A stretch of DNA of 64,000 nucleotides from Malurus cyaneus samueli (GCA_009741485.1 CM019216.1:49333248-49397247), one strand, 5' to 3'. Numbered from the stretch's first letter, positions 12,358 through 27,400 are shown. Translations and numbers: made by a program. The notes: generated from the letters alone by a model not told the origin.

Positions 12358-12407
12358 TAAACACCAAGCTGTACTTGTGCCAAGACAAATGGGGCTGTTT
12401 TGAGCTG
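12353..12407 (-). CDS. THEMIS: Candidate THEMIS terminal coding exon
   Basis: I searched the - strand below 18128 for an acceptor followed by a phase-2 continuation and a stop. The best candidate has the tract TGTATTTCTCTTTTAGCAG and then, in phase 2, [18 protein letters not shown] and TAA at 12353-12355. The start could also be 12404, because the acceptor is a tandem TAG/CAG. An AATAAA overlaps the stop. The segment has a polar-to-aromatic C-terminal look but I have no alignment to the known THEMIS tail, so this is a proposal. Other acceptors (for example near 9903 and 7855) gave poorer candidates. Confidence -1.
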
Positions 12408-15400
12408 CTAAAAGAGAAATACAGGATTATTTTTTTTTAAATGCTTAATATATATTTAAAATACCCGTGAATGATGTGCCAACCACTCTTGTACACACCT
12501 GCAATCCATATTAACTAGTGATATGCAAAACATTTTATGCTACATATGCATGGACTCAAAGTACACCGTGTGATAGTCCTAAAACTTAAACTGTAACTGA
12601 TTTTAATGAGGAAAAACATTTATCTTGAATAAATTAATGTGAGATAATATTAAGAAATCCTAAATTAGTTCGCATTAGTGAAAATTAATCGTTCAGTAGA
12701 ATTTTAATAGATAAGTCTGAAGATACTCTCCTGTCTGCTTGAAAAGACTTTTTCTTTAAAGTATACTGTGGTATTTTCATGAGTGTTTGCTTTTTAACTC
12801 CTCAGGAGGACTAAAAATTGAAATATGTCCAGGCTTTCTAAACATTCCCTTTCTCCACCCTGCTGATTTCTGGATATTCCACACTGATCCAGCTGCTGTT
12901 GAGTCTGGAAACCCTCGGCACATCGACTGTGTGTTACACATTAGTTCTTGGTAGTTTTTTCTGCAAGTTCAATCAGTGCCAGAGGGTTATGCACCTCTGC
13001 ATAGATAGATCTAACACTTTTGTACACCCAGGAATCACCAGACATGACCTGCCCAGTTCTTATATGCCCCAGCTTATGGATATCAGACCCCCTTTGCCAG
13101 AACAGACCTCTTAAAGAGGACAGTCTGTGCCTTTTACTCAGTTTTGAGGGCTGGCATGAACACCAGTCTTTCAGAGCCAGCTTCTGTCTACACTTCCCAG
13201 CTGCATTTTCAGCAAGTTGCTGAATATAACAGCTTTAGTGTGATTCTAGATATTAGCTGTGCAAGGGGTTATGGAGATGGCAATGTTGTCTAGTTTAGGC
13301 ATTCCTGGGCCTTGTGGGAGGAGTGGCATTGCTTTCCAGAGCAAATTACATGTTGTGCACCAGTACTATTCGTGCTTTGTCCGTCATCTGAAAGAGTGGC
13401 AGAATGAGGGCATTTCCAGTTTTGAGCCGTAACCTGCAGTGTGTAAGACTGGCTAAAGAAATGAATGTCCACCTTAGACAATTTTTTATTATCCTTTCTA
13501 CCCTTTCCTTTAAAAAAAAAAAAACCACAAAACCAAAACCCGAAAGAAACAACAATGCAGCTGTTTCAGTAAGGTGTGTTCCCTTTGCATATGCCCTACA
13601 GAGGTTCAGGAAATAACCGGAATTTCAGGTGCAATAAGAATGAAGGATTGGACTGAATTCATTAATAAATATGTACAGAAGAACTTTGTCCCTACAAAGG
13701 GTCATGAGACATTAGCTGGTTTGACTTCTTATTTAGGACAAGTAAGCAGTTTAGTTTCGCAGAGGATTATTACAGCTAAATTACAGCCTCGTGTGCTCTT
13801 CATAAGACAAGAAGGACACTTTCATGAGCAGCCTTTTCTTACAGCTGCGGTCAATCTTGATGTGTGAAGGACACAGCTCCCTTCTCGTTTCCAGTTAATT
13901 TCAGAATTATTTTCCTTCAGATGTCCCTGAAAACAAACAAAACAAAGTGACAGGGTGAAACAGGAAATATTACATTTGGATTTAAAAATTGCACAGAGAG
14001 TACAGGTGAATGAGCTCTTGTGTCAAATTAATCGCTGCGACTTAGGGCTTGCTTGTACCATAAAATGGTTTGTCAGTACAATTACACCAGCAATCCAAAG
14101 ACTACAGCAAAAATAAAGCTAATATATGACTCCAAAACAGCTATGCCAGCAGCTTTGCCTAAGTATGCGAAAATCATATCAGTAAATTTTTCTTTTACTA
14201 GTATAGCTCATGTAGTTTAGGGAAATATTTGACCTACACTGGGCAAAAAAGTTCAGTATGAGCTCTGACTCTTTCCCTGTGTTTCTCCAGTGTGATTACA
14301 ACCATCGTGCCTCTCATGTCATATTATGGCCTGGCAGACGTAGTAGAAGAGACACCTTCCTCTTTGGGAGAGGCTTTCCAAGGGGTGTGCCCTGTGACTG
14401 ATGTAACAGAGCTACAGGCCCGGAGGGAAGTTAATTAATAATTTAATTAATATTTAATGGCAATATGCCAGTGTGCCTGACTTCACCAGTGGGCTGTGTT
14501 CCCAGCTCTGCCAAACTATATAAACATGTTTGAATCTGCCCTGTGGGGGAATGGCAGGAATTGTTGGAGTAGGAAGAACATCTAGAACATCTGGATAATC
14601 ATGGTAGTCTTCCCTGCCCTTAGGGTCTCTGAACCTCCTCGCTGCTTTGAGACAGGTTCTTTGAAGTCCTGCCTGTGTCAAAGCTAAAATCTGCAGCTCT
14701 CAGAGCAGCACACTGTTCCTTTGGCCCCTCTTGACTCTTTCTTCCTTCTGTAATCACCATTGGTTGCAGCCTGGAAAAAAGCTTCACTTCTCTTATTAGA
14801 AAAAAGTGAAAGGAGAAGGCAGATGAAAAATAATCTAACCATGAAGATTAGCAAGGTAGATGCTAATCTTCAAAATCCCCCAAATCTGTTTTGAAAGTTA
14901 CTTAGGAAAGGGACTTTCAAAACTGCTGAGAACACACAACTACAGCCGTGGATTTGGGTTCCTCACTCCAATATACCCAAGGCTATAAAGTTTGCCTCAG
15001 CCTTTCACCCAGAATGCTTTCTGTGAAAGGAACAGCTTGCTTAGCGGGTCAATGCCATGACAGCTCTAGAGAAATGCCCAAAAAAAACACTACAAAAGGA
15101 TTAATGTAGATGTGATGGGATCAGAAAGGCTGATTTTCATTTGTAGCAATATCTCAAGATTTCAAATATAAGGGAACATGCATCTCAGCACAACCAAGGT
15201 AAAAGATAATTTTTTAAAAATTGCACTAAATCTGTTTAGTACAATTAAAAAAAATTGTACAAATTGAAAAAAAACAAACTACTTTGTTCACACAAAACTA
15301 CTCCAACTGTTGAGTTTATGAGAACAGCAGAACACATCTCTGTAGCTTTTACATTCCTTACTGCATTTCTCTGTTTTTTCTACTTTTCCTTTTTTTGTGT

Positions 15401-18400
15401 CCCATTTAATAAGCCCAGAAGCTTAGTCAGCTGAGACCATTCCTTTTCTGGCACTTGTGTGCAGTTCAAGTACAACCTCCTGAAACAGCCTGACAGCAGA
15501 GCTCATTTTCAGCTCTCCAGGTGGCTGGGCCATGTTGTTTCTGTCCTTTTCCAGCCATGAGGTTACCAGCAGCTATCAGCACAGGAGACAAAATCTGTCT
15601 TCTCTGGTTTTGATGCTGAGGGGATTTTGTTGTTGCTACTCCTATTGCTGCATGCCTCCATCTCATTTTTGTTTGCAGGGAGGAGGCATTTCAGCATCAC
15701 CGGAGTTATTCCAATTCGTTACAATAGTCATTCCATCTTCCCTTTTTCCCACACCAGAGAAAAGCCACTGTTGACATCTTTAATACCATCTGAAAGACTG
15801 TCAAACTGAAGGCTTTCTCATTAAAAAAGCAGAAACAACTCATGGCAGCAACAGGAGAGAAACTTGTCTTGTTAAAAAGAAAGGCACACCATTTTAAATG
15901 CTTCCAGGGTGGTATGGGTTTTTTTTCTCTTACTTTGTCTCGAATCTTTAATGAAAGGTTAAAATATGTTAATGATGGTTGTTGCTATAGCAAGCTCAGG
16001 CATCTGTAGTCAAGTCCCTTGTTTAATTGCTTATTGTTCTGGAGTGATGAGGTCATGTTAACATCATTGACCCTCTGGGTACATTTATTCTATCAAACTT
16101 AACATAGCAATGACCTGAGGCAAATCTCTGTTCTTTCTTTCTCCCTCCTGCTTAGGCTCTTACCAGTGTCACCCTGGCATGCTTCAGCTCTGATCGTGGA
16201 AAGATTTTGAAAGGGACACTGGTGAAACACTGCAAATAATAAATACTGGGTTTTGTTTTGTTTTGTTGTTTTTTTTTTAAGGTGGACCTGACTGTTGAGG
16301 CTTTCTTCTGTATTTCATTAAAACTATTTTTCTTTCTAGCAATCCTTTTTAAAAGAAATTTTGACCAATAGACTTAATTTTGTTAGATACCAACTCATTT
16401 AAAGTAGATATTAATAAATAGCATAAATGTCCTGAAGAGAGACCAGGGTGGGAAATGGTTAACTGATGAATTCTTCAAGAACTATCATGATTGGATATTT
16501 GGCACATGTTAAAGAGACAACATATTTTGGTGCATTATTAACCTATATGCAAGCCTAACCCTGCTAATTTGGTTATTTTATCTGGTTACATATTTTATAA
16601 GATTTTTGCCTGTATTAAAGATTAATTGCTTATGTCCACATCAAATCCACATTTCTCAAAAGACTCACAAGTGCATGTGGGGAATCTTGATAGAAACTTC
16701 AAGTGCTGGAAGAGCCATAGTGGTGATTTATGATGGTTGGGGGAGACCAGCAGGCTGGAAAAGCCACATGATCCTTGGATAGCTAATGATTTCAGAGTGG
16801 ATAAGTCTGTCAGCCATTGAGGATGAAAATTTATGGGACTGCTTCATAATCCAAAGATTATCCAAAGAGAGTGATCTCCCTCAAGATAGAAAAGGTCCTT
16901 TTCTTTCATGTTTTGTTAGAGCTGTCAAAGAAGGCAACTAATAAACTGAAACCTTGATTCTATTGATAGGGAATTTAAAGGGCAGGTGGATAAAGACTTA
17001 GAGGAATTGATGGCACAACAGAAAGTAGTGCAAACAGATGCTGATCCTCCAGGGTGGTGTTGCTTCTTGAAAGTGCTTCTTCTTGCTTTTCCCTTAATGT
17101 CTATGGTCAAGGGATATTTTAGTCAGAAGAGAGTTTAATTTTCTCTTTATCAACTTCATTACATGATAGAGCAAGACCCCTCAATAGCACATGGACTGAG
17201 GGAGCAAAGTGTTATGTGAAACGTCCTATTTTATTTCATTTTTAGTCCTTTCTGTAACTTTGGAATTTCTGTGTTTGAGAGCAGGGGAAGAGGTTCCTTC
17301 ATGGATACCACACACTGCCCTGGATGTCATGTTTCTGAGAGGTTTGAGTATTTCAGAAAAAAATAACAGCTTATTTCAGTTTCACCATGTTGCTTAACTC
17401 AAAGTATGAATGTTGCAGGTCACTTAAAAATAAACACAAAGTACGCTTTGAAATAAAATATTTCATAATATTTTTTTTAATCTCTGAAACATAACATTTC
17501 AAATTTTTCTGTGTTTTCATTCCTTTCTCTTCACAAAAGAAGCAATTCAGCTGAATCAAGTGAAATTCACAGAAGGTTCAGCTATGAGTGAGAAGAATTG
17601 GGACCACAGTTTCCTTCATATCTAGAAAAATTCTCGTCTGTGTTTAGCTGGAAATGATGCCTAGAGATTTTAAAAGCAAAGGCCCTCTTCATTAGCACTT
17701 AAATTCACTGCAGACTGCCAGAGCAGAACTTTGCAGATTTAATGAAAACACAGATAATGCCTGAAAGCTGTTAAAGCAAAAAAACTTAGTGATGCATAAC
17801 AAGGCATTCACTTCCAAAAGGAGGGAAAGGGCTGCATTCAGAGTACTATCATTTTAGAGCAAAATGGCACAAACCAGGAAAAAACCTGTGCACTTCTATG
17901 CCCAGAACAATGATAAGTACTGCTTTAACAAAGGGGACACAGCTGAGAGTGACTGGGGGTCACAGGTGGCAGCTCAGAGGTGCCTTTCCTGCTTTACTCA
18001 CAGGACATTGGCAGCAGCAGCTCCCAGGGGAAAACCTCTCCTGTTTTGGGAAGTGGAAGTTACCAGCCAGTCTGAAAAATCACCCTGCCTGCACTTGCAT
18101 CCACAAATGATCATAGCTTACACTCACCTTTTTCCTTCAGAGAGTGTGTGCTTATTTCTAGTGCTGGTGCCATGAAATACTTTCCTTATGTTTTCAATTA
18201 TATCTTCATCGATGTAGCTGTAGTCATGCTCTTCTTCCTCTTCCTCTTCTGCCTCGTAGTTTCTTGCTAGGCCTGAAAAATTAACAAAAAAATAACCCTA
18301 AGGAAATGGAAGACTCTGCCCTTGGTCTGACAAAGAAAAAGAGTACTATTCAAAAAGACAACCATAAAAGCAAAGAAAACAATGTTCTCCTCACTTTTAT

Positions 18401-21400
18401 ATTTCTCAGAGATCTTAAATGCCTTGCCCAACTCCTGAGCAGTATCTGTGACAGAGCAAGAATGACAATGAGCATTTTACAAGAGAGTCTTCATTCAAGA
18501 ATTCCTATTTCAGTTTCTGCATAGGCTTATACCTCTAATTTGATCCGACCCTGCTATCTATGCACAAATAACTTTAAAGTTTATTAAAATGTTTAAACAA
18601 TGTCATCAGTAAGAGCATAAAAGCACGCAGATAAAATTATCTGATCATATCAAGAGAAGAGCAGTTCACTTGCCTTGAGTTGCATGTACCATCCTTACTA
18701 CAGATGTGCTCCCATGCTTTTGTGTTTCACTGCGTGACAAGAGGAGTCCCTGCAGCTATGAATTTCCTTAGGATATATCCTTGGGATTTCTAGAGAAAGA
18801 ACCCCCAGATGCTTCTTATTTATAAGGTGATATAACAGAGACATAGGTTTGAGAGTAGCATCAGGTGAAAATGAAAATTTTGAAGGGCATTTTTTTACAT
18901 CCACCCAGAGTGGCCTGAAGCAGCACTGAGGACAAGCCTTTCAGAGAGCAGCAGGGCTTCCCACAGGAGCAGAGACCCTTATTAGAGGCCTTCTAGCAGC
19001 TCCAGCACTGGGACGGGCTCTACTCTGCATTCGGGCACAGTAACAAATTCACTTTCCAGCTCACAGAGGCTCAGGCTGCTGCCTGGAGGCACCAGGGTCC
19101 TTCTCCTCCCCTGTTTGGGTGGTCCTACCACTTCCCTGAGGCTAGAGGAAGCTCTGCAAGGCACATGGAGCATTGGTCTCTTATGGAACAGAACCCCATA
19201 AGGATCCATCAGTGAGTGCCCCATTTCACCCCTTCAGAGCCACCCCATCCCTTAGGGCAGCCTGGGGTGGGCGAGAGCCGGGTGGCAACAGAACCAGCCA
19301 GAGCTGAGATAGTGGTGGTGGTATCAGCACAGGTCCCCTGTCAAGAGCCAGTCACCCTTAGAGTTTATCAGGAAGGCTCATGTGTAATGTTTTAAAGCCA
19401 AAACTTTCATTTGAAATTGCAAATCAGTGTGAAATGCTGCTGTGGGTACAGCTGTTCCTGGTTGATTAATTTTCTAGGACACAGCCTGAAACAACTTACC
19501 ACAGTGCACTCTCTGACCTCCCAGCAAGTCATGTTTTTCAAACAGGTTCTTCTTTATGGGATCTAGCTTCTCAAATAAGAATTCCCCCAAGTCTTACTCT
19601 AGCAGCCACTGTGTACCCCTTCACTAAGAGAATAACTCTGTGATTTCACAGCAGTCTCCAAATCCCACTTGTGTTCCTCCTGAGACTCTCCATGGCTGAG
19701 GAGTCTCTCCCTCAAAAATTGGGTAGTAGTAATTTCTTTACAAAGGTGTGACCCTATCCTTTAAATATTTTCTAAGGCTGGAAATAATCACTAAGATCAT
19801 CAAGTATCTGTCTGGCCACACCAGTGAAGAGTCTGTCATAGACCAATATACCCACAAGTCCCCCCCCTACTAAATTAGCTAAGTATTTCAGATCTAAGCA
19901 TCAAAGGAAAAAAAAAAAACCAAAAACCTAAACCCCAAACATATGATTAGAAATGCATTGAAGATCTCACTCACACATGTGGCCACTATCTTGTTAATAA
20001 ACATTTCCTGGTTTGTACTTAATTTGCAATTTGGCTGTGCTTGATATCACTAAAAGTAAACTAATGAATAAAACAGGCACTGAAAGAATAAGCTAATCCC
20101 TGTGATCCAGAGAGGGAAATATTGTTTGTGCACTTAGACTTGCTAATACGGATATAAGGTACAGATTGCTCACGGATGGCATAGCCAGGCTTTCTTCTTT
20201 CCCAAATACGTGTAAACAAAATTATATGCTTCTAAGCAAGACAGCTCAAGGAGAAAGAGCGTTGATGTCATCGGGCCAGACTAAATCACAGCTGTCCCCA
20301 GTCCCAAACCTGTTCAGGGTGCCTTTTGAAATGTATATATTCACACTTCAATGAAGCATTAAGCAATGAATGAGACAAGCTGAACAGTCCCAAGAGGATT
20401 CTGAACATTAAAATCAATGCAATTTTCTTCCCTGTTTGAAAAAAAAAAAAAAAATCTATTAGCCTCAGCATTGAATTACCGAATCAGATAGGCCATCTCA
20501 GCCTGCCAAGAAAACAAGGCTTATGTCATCGTGCTGTCCATCCATCCATCAATCTCTCAGTACTTTTACAAGTCTATTCCTGCCAATTTCAGTCAGATTT
20601 GAAAAGGGGACAGAAGTCTCACCGTGGTTACAAAAGCTAGAGTTGAATTAGTTCCTCTATTGAAAGGGAAGCATGCAGAACACAGCTGTTACACACTCCA
20701 TTTGGCAGCAGACACCAGGATAAATCAGCCTGGGCATATCGGATGGCCACTCAACACACAGATAGCTCCAGACCTGCTCTTTTGCTCCTGATAGGAACAC
20801 CACAGGGAGGGTTATGGCTATTGTCAGGAAAGGCAGAGTGGGGGACAACAGTCCTGAATACTTATTAAACCAAATTTCATTAATTCTGCTCTTCCTGGAA
20901 CAATTTGTATAATTGTATTTGTCTTTGTAGTGGCAGGATGGTGCTCTGCAGACTAAAAATTTCCATTCATTTCATTTGTATCCTCAAGTGAGTAGGATAT
21001 ATTGTTTTTCTTCTGGAATACACATGCTGTTTTTTCACAAATTTCAAGGTGAGAAATGGTTGTCATAACTCTCCATTCTTCTCTTCTTCAAAAGGTGGGC
21101 AACAGAAATGACCCCACCCCTCATGACCCTTGATTGAATGAAACAAGTGCTAGAGGCCCCAACTCGTGTACACACAAGGCTGCAAACCCAAATGCCTCTG
21201 GCTGTGTGACCATAACACAGTTTTATAGCTATGGTAAATATTTCAGATCACTTTTAACGCTGCATAAATTAACATTCAACCACATAGCATTTATTGTTTA
21301 TTTATGCCTAACTTGAAAAAGAGAAGTTGTGAAATATTCTGCATAATAAGGTAGAGCCACATCCTAATTTCTGCACATTACTTAAGTGAAAAAGCACAGA

Positions 21401-24400
21401 ACTGAAGTTACATGCATAAACAAAAGCACTTTTATGAACAGCAGCATTTTATTTGCTGTGAGCCTGGTTCTGATGCTCCTCAGTGCTAATGAGAGCAAAT
21501 TCCCTCGGGAGTGCTCCTGAAAGCTGATCAGTGATAGAAGAATCAGAGGCCATAAAACTAATGGACTGTTCCTTGAGCTGATACCCATCAACCATCACTT
21601 CATGTGATGATGTAGCATATCTTTAAAAACTGTTCGGTGCCACAATCAAAATATTTCACATAAACCATAGGTTTGCATTTAATGTATGGGTAATGTTTAT
21701 CTCCCTCTGGAAACTACTAACCTATTGTTTGGAAAAGATTCATCTCAATTTCTTTTAAAAAATCTGAAATTTCCTGAAAGAGACAACTGTTGACTTCTTT
21801 CACTCTCCTTTTCATTTTAATTTTTTTTCTTTGTCCTTTTTTTTCTAGTCTGTCTTGCTGGTTTTATTGAACTTTTAGAGACCTAGTTTCCACTGTTTCA
21901 CTACTGCCTCATATAAAATAAATCCCCAGTGTATCAACAGCTCTTGCAGATCAGAAAAGGTTGCCACAAGTTTTAAACAATCTCATATTTCTTGCCTCAG
22001 CCTAAGTTTCTGCAAGAGGCTGCAGAGAGGGCTCAGGGCACCATCAGACCCGTTCAAGTGTTGCTCTGCACAGGACTGGGGGAGCAGAGTCAGGCAGAGC
22101 TGCCAGAGAGTGGGAGAGGGCACTGGTATGAAATGCTCTTTGGTTTAACTGTCTGTAACACTGGGATACCTCCTCCCTGGAGCCACCTAAACTCCTGCCT
22201 GAAACCTCAGAATATTACTGCAATTAAAATCAGTCATATCTAATAAACCAGTGAAATCAAAAGGATTCAGAGCCTATGACTTCTTCCCCCTGCTATTAAA
22301 CAAGTTATAGTTCGGTTAAGGGCAAAGCTGATTGAAAGTGTTTCAATATCATTTACTAAAGTGTACTCACATTCTATGAAATTATATGATCTCCATATTT
22401 TCAGTAATTTTCTTGCCTTTTTTTAAACTTACCTCAGAAGATGTGGCAGTCAAGAACAAGTTTTGTGTTTACAATGGAAAACCACAATTTTGTTTTGTTT
22501 TGTTTTGTCTTTTTTAAAAAAAGAAAATTACAAGGCCATGGGAGCTAAAGAATCCGATATCACTTTTGTCTTAATCAGACTGAACTCAGTGGAAGCTGGA
22601 GGGAGTTGTCACACATGCCTACAGTAAAGGATTCCTAATTCATATTGCTTATTCCCATGCACCTAGTTCAGAACATGAATACAGAATCCCTGTGATGTCA
22701 TCAAAAAAGAGCAGCTTTTCTTTCTTTTCAAAGTAAATCAGAATTCTACGTTTTACTTTAAATTTTTGGAGTTATTATGTTTAATTCATTTTGATATTTG
22801 TTTTATAAAATATCAAATGTAATGTGCCACACTCAAATGTAATGTGTTAACCAATGGGACAGCAAGTCACAGCACCCCTCAGGTGCACAGATTTCTTAAG
22901 CCATCTTTGCACATTTAGTAGACATATGTGCATCCTAAAGTACAAACAGAAGGCCCAATCCTCATTTTCTTTTTCCAGCCCACTAGCCTCCTAAATCAAG
23001 TGCCTAAAGAGAGAATACATAAAAACCTTTTCTAAAATATCCTGACATCAATAAACAAAATCAGCATCAACAGTTTTGCTGCAGACCGTAACTATTCCAG
23101 AAGCCTATGCCATGAGCAAGAAGATTATGTAATGTTATAGAAACTCCACTTGGAATAAATTGCAAGGATAAAGAAAAACTGATACAGCAGATTTCTAATG
23201 AGAGTAATTATCCTGCAGATATTGCTACCATTTTTAATTAATTCAAACTCAGTCAAATATAAGAAAATAAGATACTATCTTTAGTAGCCTATTCAGGTTT
23301 AATTGCAACAGAGGAAAAAAGGTTCAATTTCTTAGAAACAAAGATAATAAATCCTATCTTTATTAACATGAACTCTGCAAGGAAAGACAATAGACGCTTT
23401 AAAACTTAGAGAGAAACATGTTGCTTTTCTTTTCGGAACTATCTGGCCTTTGGCAAGAAATAGAAATTGTCTCTGAAACTAGGGGGTTTTTGAGAGTACA
23501 GATTCAGCATCCTTATTAGGAATTTGAAACAGGTTGGTGCTTTGGAGGGTGGTTTAACATTCATCAGTGGAAGTTTAAAGATTAGTCAGTGAATGGTGCA
23601 TTTCCTCCCACTCAAAACCCACAGGAGTGTGTCTGCGTTATTAGTCTTGACATATTTTCTAATCCATTATCTTGTGAATTAGCAGAGCACAGTACACCCT
23701 CTGGAACAGGCAAGCTTGCCGCACGCAGCACTGGGCTCATGGGGATTCCTTGGCTGGCCAGGATGAACTGTTGTATCATCTAATCCAATCTCCTGTGTAA
23801 TTCTGCACTTGTCTTTTAATCAAGCCAAATAATTTTGGACTATGCTAACACACAACTTTCAGAAAAACCTGTAGCTTTGATTTGGGTATGTCAGAGTACA
23901 ATCCATCACTGTTTGTGATGTCCTTTGGACAAGGCTATATCAGCCTAGCTCGAACTCACACTATATCCTAATTTAGACAGAGCTTGTAAAGGGATAGCTC
24001 CAAGGCAATATAACAAGAAGCAATTAAGCAGGAAGTAGTCTTGCAAAAGAAGAATCATTATGATACTACTTTGTGATTTTCTATGTGTGTACTAAGGAGA
24101 AGTATTAGGAGTTTGAAATCCCCAGTAACAAAAGCTATTCTTTATCTGGTGTTCCGTGAGCTGTCTAAGTCAACACAGTAATTAGGATGAACTTCAAATT
24201 AATTAATTGCAATTTTCATCAGAAATGAGGCAGGAGACGTGTGATTGATGAGCTTTTGAATCAGATACATGGTTAAGAAGCTAGATGGGAAGAGCTGGTG
24301 CTGTGAATCTTTTCAGTTCCAGAGTCATGCAAACTTTCAGCACTCCCAACATGTTTTTTTTTTCTCTAATACTCTTGGTCATACACCCGAAGTTACCTGT

Positions 24401-27400
24401 AAAGCACAGGTCTCCAGCCATAAGCTCATGGAAGCAGACAAGGAAAAAAGAAACCTGATTAATAGCCAGATTTTTTAAAAATAAAAGTCTACTGAAAGCA
24501 AAAGGAGTTAAGTCATCAGTCTACCATCACTATGTGGGTTGCAACCAGAAGAAAATTAAACTCTTCTTTCTCAGAAAGGACGCTAGAGAAAATGTTAAGA
24601 CATTGCTGGAATGAAGGCCAAAGGAATTAGAGCAAGAACAACTAAGAAAAGATGTTTTCAAACTTGAAAAACTCCCTAGAAAAAGCTTGCTTCTCAATTA
24701 GATTTTTTCAGAATTAAAAACAAATGAAAATTTTGATAAGAAAAACAGAGTTGTGCTAGGAACTGAAAAATCACAATAAACGTGAAGTGCTTTTCAAGAT
24801 TCCAAAAGAGGCTTATCAGTGACATATAAATAAGGCTTAATGGGGTGGACAAAGGACTAATGCTACTGCCACTGAGTGAATAGAGAGAGAAAAGGCAGAC
24901 AGACTTCAAGCAGGGCAGATGAGACAGTCAACAGTATTGCATCGTTTCACCATGGTGCTGAAACGTGTTCAGCAGAAGATCGAATCACGAACTGTTGCAA
25001 AAAGTCCAAGTCTGTTTTCCAGTGTCCAGAACCAAAAACTGCATGAGCTAACAAGCAGTGTGAAGGAGAAGGAAGAAATTTTGATGGTACCATGGCTAAC
25101 AGAAGCAACCCTCTGCCTGGAGAGAGGTGAAGAGCCCTGACAGTTTCTGGGTCAAGATTTAATGGAGAGACCAATATGGTCTCTGCTATCAACACAGTGA
25201 TTCATTAATAGCATTAACCCCACAGGCTGGAGCTGAATGACTGAAAACAGCTTTGCCAAAATAAACATTGGGGTCCTGGAAGACAAGCTGACCAGCCATG
25301 CGTCCTTGTGGCAAAGTGCCAGCAGAGATCTTTGTCCCCTGATCAGCACAGGTGAGAGCACACCTGGAGCGCTGGGTCCAGCTCTGGGCTCCCAGAACAA
25401 GGGGGACATGGATACTCTGGAGCAAGTCCAGCAGAAGGCCGTGAAGGTGATCAGGTCCTGCAGCATCTGAAATAGAAGGGGAGGCTGAGAGGGCTGGGGC
25501 TGTTCAGCCTCGTGAAGAGAAGGCTCAGGGAGGATCCTATCACTGGGTATCAATTCCTGATGGGAAGATGAGAAGAAGATGGACACAGACACTTTTCAGT
25601 GGTGCCCAGTTACGAAAGAAACACAAGGAGTAACAAATACTCTCACAGCAGGGAAATGGAAAGACTAAGTGATCTCCTAGTCTGGTTACTGAGCTGGAGC
25701 CTTAGTGGCTCCACATTCCTTTTCTCAGTCAAGAGAAAAGAAGAGAAGTTTAGAAACTACTGTACAGTTCCCGTAACAGGCACAGGAAGTGACTTCACCT
25801 CTTGCTGCACAAACTGAGCAGCTGTGTTCAGAAAAATATTTAAAAACCCTCCACCATAAAGGCATTATGAGGTTTTAGCCTGTGTGACTTTTCCTGTCTG
25901 TGAGGAGTGTAGGCCAATAAAGTTAAGCACCTGCTCAAGCATTGACTTCTGTGCTTGTGAATGAGCCAGTCCTCAGCAGAGGCTTCATGTCTGCCTTCTT
26001 CATCAAAGAAGCTCTGATCATATTTTCTTTGGGTGTGCTCCCCCTGCTTCCCTGCCTGCCTCACCCCACAGAGATCAACCCATGCAAGTGATCCAATTAA
26101 TCCCTGCAGCATGGACAATGGTTTTCAAAGTCAAGCCTCAGTGATTTGCAGGAAGTTCCCTTGATAAAAATGAGTACCTTGTTGACGTATGTCAATATTC
26201 CTTTTCTTTTGTGGTGTTTAAACTGAGGATACTGTCCCTTGTAGCTGCCAACACGTAAGCTTTACCATTTGTCCCTATAAAATCTAATCAAATCATTAAA
26301 CAGAGACAAAACGGAGCCTGGAAAGAGATTTTTCAAAACCACAAAAAAACAAATTTGGAATTATATTTCAAAGCTGCCAGATACCAAAATATTGTGCTGG
26401 ATTTGGCTGGGGCAGAAGTGATTGTATTCAAAGTGACGAGTACAGGGCTGTGTTTTGGGTTTGTGCTGAACACAGAGTTGATAATATGGAGATGTTTTTT
26501 ATTGCTGAGCAGAGCTTACATAGAACCAAGGGCTTTTCTGCTTCTCATATTGCCATGGCTGGAAATTGGGGTGTGCTGGAGGCTGGGATGAGACACAGAT
26601 GGGACAGGTGACTTCAACTGACCACAGGGATAGTAGGAGGAGAAGGGGAACATTTGGAGTCATGGTGTTTGTCTTCCCAAGTCACACGATGGGGCTCTGC
26701 CCCCCTGGGGATGGCCGAACACCTGCCTGCCCATGGGAAGCAGGGGATTAATGCCTTGTTTTTCTTTGCTTGTGTGAGTGGCTTTTGCTTTCCCTGTTTT
26801 TACCTCAACCTGATCCTGCTGGTGGGGGGAATGAGCAAGCAGCTGTGTGAGGCTTGGTTGCTGACTGGGGTTAAACCACATCACTTTCAATAATCAGTTC
26901 CCAAATAATCAACTTCCACAGCAATAAAGATTAGATTGATAAAGATTAGAAGATTCAACATGACATTGTAATTCTTCTCCATAAAAGTGGTTTATGTTGC
27001 TTTTAGAAGCTTCAGTACACATAGTTTCAAATAGACAATCCATTTTAAGAGTCTTACATGCTGAATGACGTGATAAAAAAGAAAAACTTTATAGGGCTCC
27101 TCTATAGAAATCAATTATCGGTTAACAAATGCTGTGAGGATGAATGTTTGTGCTTTAGCTTTCCAAATGTTCCAGTGTTGTAATTAATGTGATGTGCTCA
27201 TATTTCAAATAAAACCTGTAACTAAGAAATTAATGATTTTTTTTTTAATTAACTGCAAAGTTGAAATCTACGTAATAAATACAGTTTGGATTTATCCTCT
27301 TATCAACTTAGCTTTTCCACTTCATTATGGCTCATTTCTGAAAAAGGAAAAACTTGAAAGATAAGTAGAAAAACTAGCCATCTCTCAAAATTATGGGAAA

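Noticed and set aside
13574..13867. 97-codon + strand frame with a plausible-looking composition
   Set aside because: No recognisable motif, no convincing splice sites, and it lies in the putative THEMIS last intron. It could be checked by blastp, but I cannot support it as a gene.
14429..14458. TTAATTAAT-rich stretch that looked palindromic
   Set aside because: The symmetry is imperfect and is expected in a very AT-rich segment.
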